Assembly: GCA_900546465.1 (NCBI GenBank)
Contig: URCX01000083.1
Location: 1 to 8,802 of the forward strand
Source: an uncultured Bacteroidota bacterium
GTDB lineage: Bacteria; Bacteroidota; Bacteroidia; Bacteroidales; P3
Direction of reading: 5' to 3'
DNA length: 8,802 nucleotides
The notes beneath the pieces are model-generated. The model saw only the letters and a list, made by a program, of their open reading frames with translations, did no database searches and had not been told where the DNA came from. A program made the position numbers and the translations under genes. This document shows, in pieces, positions 7,276-8,802 of the stretch (position 1 is its first letter; the number at the start of each line of letters is the position of its first letter).

Positions 7276-8595
7276 TTATTTGCTTAACCATACAGAAGGG
7301 TTCAGGTGATGTGTTCCTTTGAAAATTTGGAACTTGAACTCACTTACTCCATCTTCATTAGTGTTTACTATTCCTATTGTTTGCTTTGTGGATACTTTTG
7401 CTCCGCTTTTGACACTTACGCTCTGCAAATTGGCATATACAGTCATGTACTCGCCATGGCGTATTATGACAACCATTCCCGAAGGTCCTTTTGCAACTCT
7501 GGAAACCTCACCATCGAACACCGCCCTGACCGCAGAACCTTTGGTTGTTCTTATGTCTATTCCCTTATTCTCTACTTGTGTGCCTTTGATTTCAGGGTGC
7601 GCATGAACACCGTAAGAAGAGACAACAACACCTTTAATCGACGGCCATGGCAACTTGCCTTTGTTTGCCTCGAAATTGCTTGACAATGTAACCTCTTCCG
7701 GAGTTGTGGCAATGGTATAGTTTTTCTTTTTAGCCGTTTCCATTGCGGCTTTATTCGCTGCCACTTGCTTTTTATCGGCAGAGGAAGATGTCGCTTGGGC
7801 TTCCATTTTCTTTTTCCTGGCTGCCGCCAACTGTTTTTGTTTCTGCACTTCCGCTGCAATGGCATTATCTATCTGCTGTTGCAATTTCTTGACTTGAGCT
7901 TGTTTGTTTTTGAGATTCTTCGTTATTTGTTTCTCCTGTTGCTGCAGATTGCGGACGGTCTTCTCTTTTTCGTTCTTTTCCTTGTTCAATGCGTCTTTGT
8001 TCTTCATTTCCTGTTGCAACAAAGATTCCTGACTGGTCTTCTTGACCTCCAATTCATTGGTACGCTTCGATAATTCGTTGGTTTTCTCCCTTATTTGCAG
8101 CAATTTCTTTTTTTGCATATCGCCAAACTGACGGAAAAAAATGTATCGTTGATATGCTTCCTTGTAATCCTTTGCAGCAAAGATGAAAAGCAGTTTGTCC
8201 GTTGCCGTTTTATTCCTTTGTGCATAGCGGAGCATTTGTGCATAACTTTCTTTCAAACCCTCTATTTCCTTACATAATTCGCTGATAGACTTCTTCGTAC
8301 TTTTGATTTCATTGTTCAGCATACCCATTTGGGAAGATATGTTCTTGATAAGCTGTTGTCTGCTTGCAATCTTTTTTTTCAGCACTTGCAATTCCGAAGT
8401 GGACATTTTCTTTGTTTTCTTCGTTTCTTTCAAGATTGCATTCATGGATGCAATCTCCTTTTCCAATTTTGCCTTCTGTTTTTCCAATTTGTTGCGATCC
8501 TGAGCAGAGGCAGTATCAACGGAAATTACCGTCAGGATTGCTGAAAGTGTGCAGATTATAAGCGGCTTAAAGCAAATATGTTTATTCAAGGACAT
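7276..8595 (-). CDS. EnvC-like murein hydrolase activator (degenerate LytM/M23 domain)
   Basis: With the ATG at 8593-8595 the product has 439 residues. It consists of a signal peptide (1-31, cleavage likely after TASA), a long lysine/glutamine-rich coiled coil (about 33-290), and a C-terminal LytM (peptidase M23) domain (about 316-437). This layout matches EnvC, which in E. coli recruits and activates amidases for septal peptidoglycan splitting. The LytM metal site is lost: the H-x3-D motif reads NKGID (N343, only D347 kept), the catalytic-loop histidine is N389 in YANL, and the HxH motif reads E419-F-K421. The domain fold is otherwise well kept (DGEVSRV, VIIRHGEYMTVY, NPSVWLS). It therefore very likely activates another hydrolase rather than cutting peptidoglycan itself. 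The frame extends to an upstream TTG at 8649, but that adds 18 residues before the signal peptide and begins upstream of the predicted transcription start, so the ATG is preferred. dsbD follows 27 nt downstream. Confidence 0.88.
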   Translation of the reverse strand: MSLNKHICFKPLIICTLSAILTVISVDTASAQDRNKLEKQKAKLEKEIASMNAILKETKKTKKMSTSELQVLKKKIASRQQLIKNISSQMGMLNNEIKSTKKSISELCKEIEGLKESYAQMLRYAQRNKTATDKLLFIFAAKDYKEAYQRYIFFRQFGDMQKKKLLQIREKTNELSKRTNELEVKKTSQESLLQQEMKNKDALNKEKNEKEKTVRNLQQQEKQITKNLKNKQAQVKKLQQQIDNAIAAEVQKQKQLAAARKKKMEAQATSSSADKKQVAANKAAMETAKKKNYTIATTPEEVTLSSNFEANKGKLPWPSIKGVVVSSYGVHAHPEIKGTQVENKGIDIRTTKGSAVRAVFDGEVSRVAKGPSGMVVIIRHGEYMTVYANLQSVSVKSGAKVSTKQTIGIVNTNEDGVSEFKFQIFKGTHHLNPSVWLSK

Positions 8596-8619
8596 ATTCC
8601 GAGGTTTGTTTTCAAACTC

Positions 8620-8650
8620 CAAAGGTACAAATAATCCTTGAAATTGCAAA
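8620..8650 (-). promoter_or_regulatory. Bacteroides-type sigma-ABfr promoter for the envC-like gene
   Basis: On the minus strand TTTG (8650-8647) is followed after 19 nt by TACCTTTG (8627-8620), matching the Bacteroides consensus -33 TTTG and -7 TAnnTTTG exactly in sequence and plausibly in spacing. Transcription would begin around 8610-8615, giving a leader of roughly 15-20 nt before the ATG at 8595. This fixes the translation start at that ATG and supports the assignment to Bacteroidetes. Confidence 0.65.
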
Positions 8651-8746
8651 TTTTCATGCCTGTAAACGGCATTTTGTCTCCTTTTCTCTTCCTTTTCTTT
8701 CCGGTAAAAACCAAGACAAAAACCTCGTCTTCATACTCCCTCCGCT

Positions 8747-8800
8747 GAAACGCCGTTCTAATTTTCCGGAACGGCGAAAGAATTTCTTAGAACGGCGTTT
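8747..8800. repeat. Quasi-palindromic intergenic repeat with three CGCCGTTC cores
   Basis: A perfect 14-bp inverted repeat has arms AAACGCCGTTCTAA (8748-8761) and TTAGAACGGCGTTT (8787-8800), separated by 25 nt. A third core GAACGGCG lies inside at 8769-8776, exactly 21 bp from the copy at 8790-8797. A smaller palindrome, TTCCGGAA, sits at 8764-8771. No T-run follows the stem on either strand, so it does not look like an intrinsic terminator. The element touches the window edge and may continue beyond it. The stretch 8651-8746 between it and the promoter holds only a 26-nt pyrimidine tract (8677-8702) and no gene I can support. Confidence 0.7.
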
Positions 8801-8802
8801 GG

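Noticed and set aside
8596..8649. 18-codon N-terminal extension of the envC-like gene starting at TTG
   Set aside because: It would place residues before a normal signal peptide and begins upstream of the predicted transcription start, inside the promoter.
8664..8676. AAACGGCATTTTG as a further copy of the right-edge repeat
   Set aside because: Only the short AACGGC core matches and it is out of phase with the 21-bp spacing, so it is too weak to count.

Overview
The window looks like chromosomal DNA from a member of the Bacteroidetes, probably Bacteroidales. Three things point there: a TonB-C-like protein ending of a type common in that phylum, a near-perfect Bacteroides-type promoter (TTTG, 19 nt, TAnnTTTG) in front of the envC-like gene, and a general lack of Shine-Dalgarno sequences before the start codons. 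I see no tRNA, rRNA, insertion sequence, phage gene or CRISPR array. All five complete genes are recognisable housekeeping genes.

Left half, + strand: the 3' end of a TonB-like C-terminal-domain protein (1-287), then sbcD (313-1536) and sbcC (1523-4522), which overlap by 14 bp. SbcD (Mre11-type nuclease) and SbcC (Rad50-type ATPase with a CPLC zinc hook) form the SbcCD complex, which processes DNA ends and hairpins.

Right half, - strand, reading from right to left: a promoter (8620-8650), an EnvC-like murein hydrolase activator whose LytM domain has lost its metal-binding histidines (7276-8595), a full-length DsbD transmembrane disulfide reductase (5176-7248), a hairpin that resembles an intrinsic terminator (5143-5168), and a small DEDDh 3'-5' exonuclease (4582-5133). 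The first two are 27 nt apart and probably form an operon for envelope maintenance. The exonuclease runs convergently toward sbcC across a 59-bp gap.

The least expected signal is a short repeat with a 21-bp period that appears in two places: in frame inside the sbcC coiled coil (3508-3600, where 21 bp equals one heptad) and as a quasi-palindrome in the non-coding right edge (8747-8800). The two share a 12-bp exact match, an 8-bp exact match and identical spacing between them, so they may belong to one dispersed repeat family. I found no convincing new multi-gene system.
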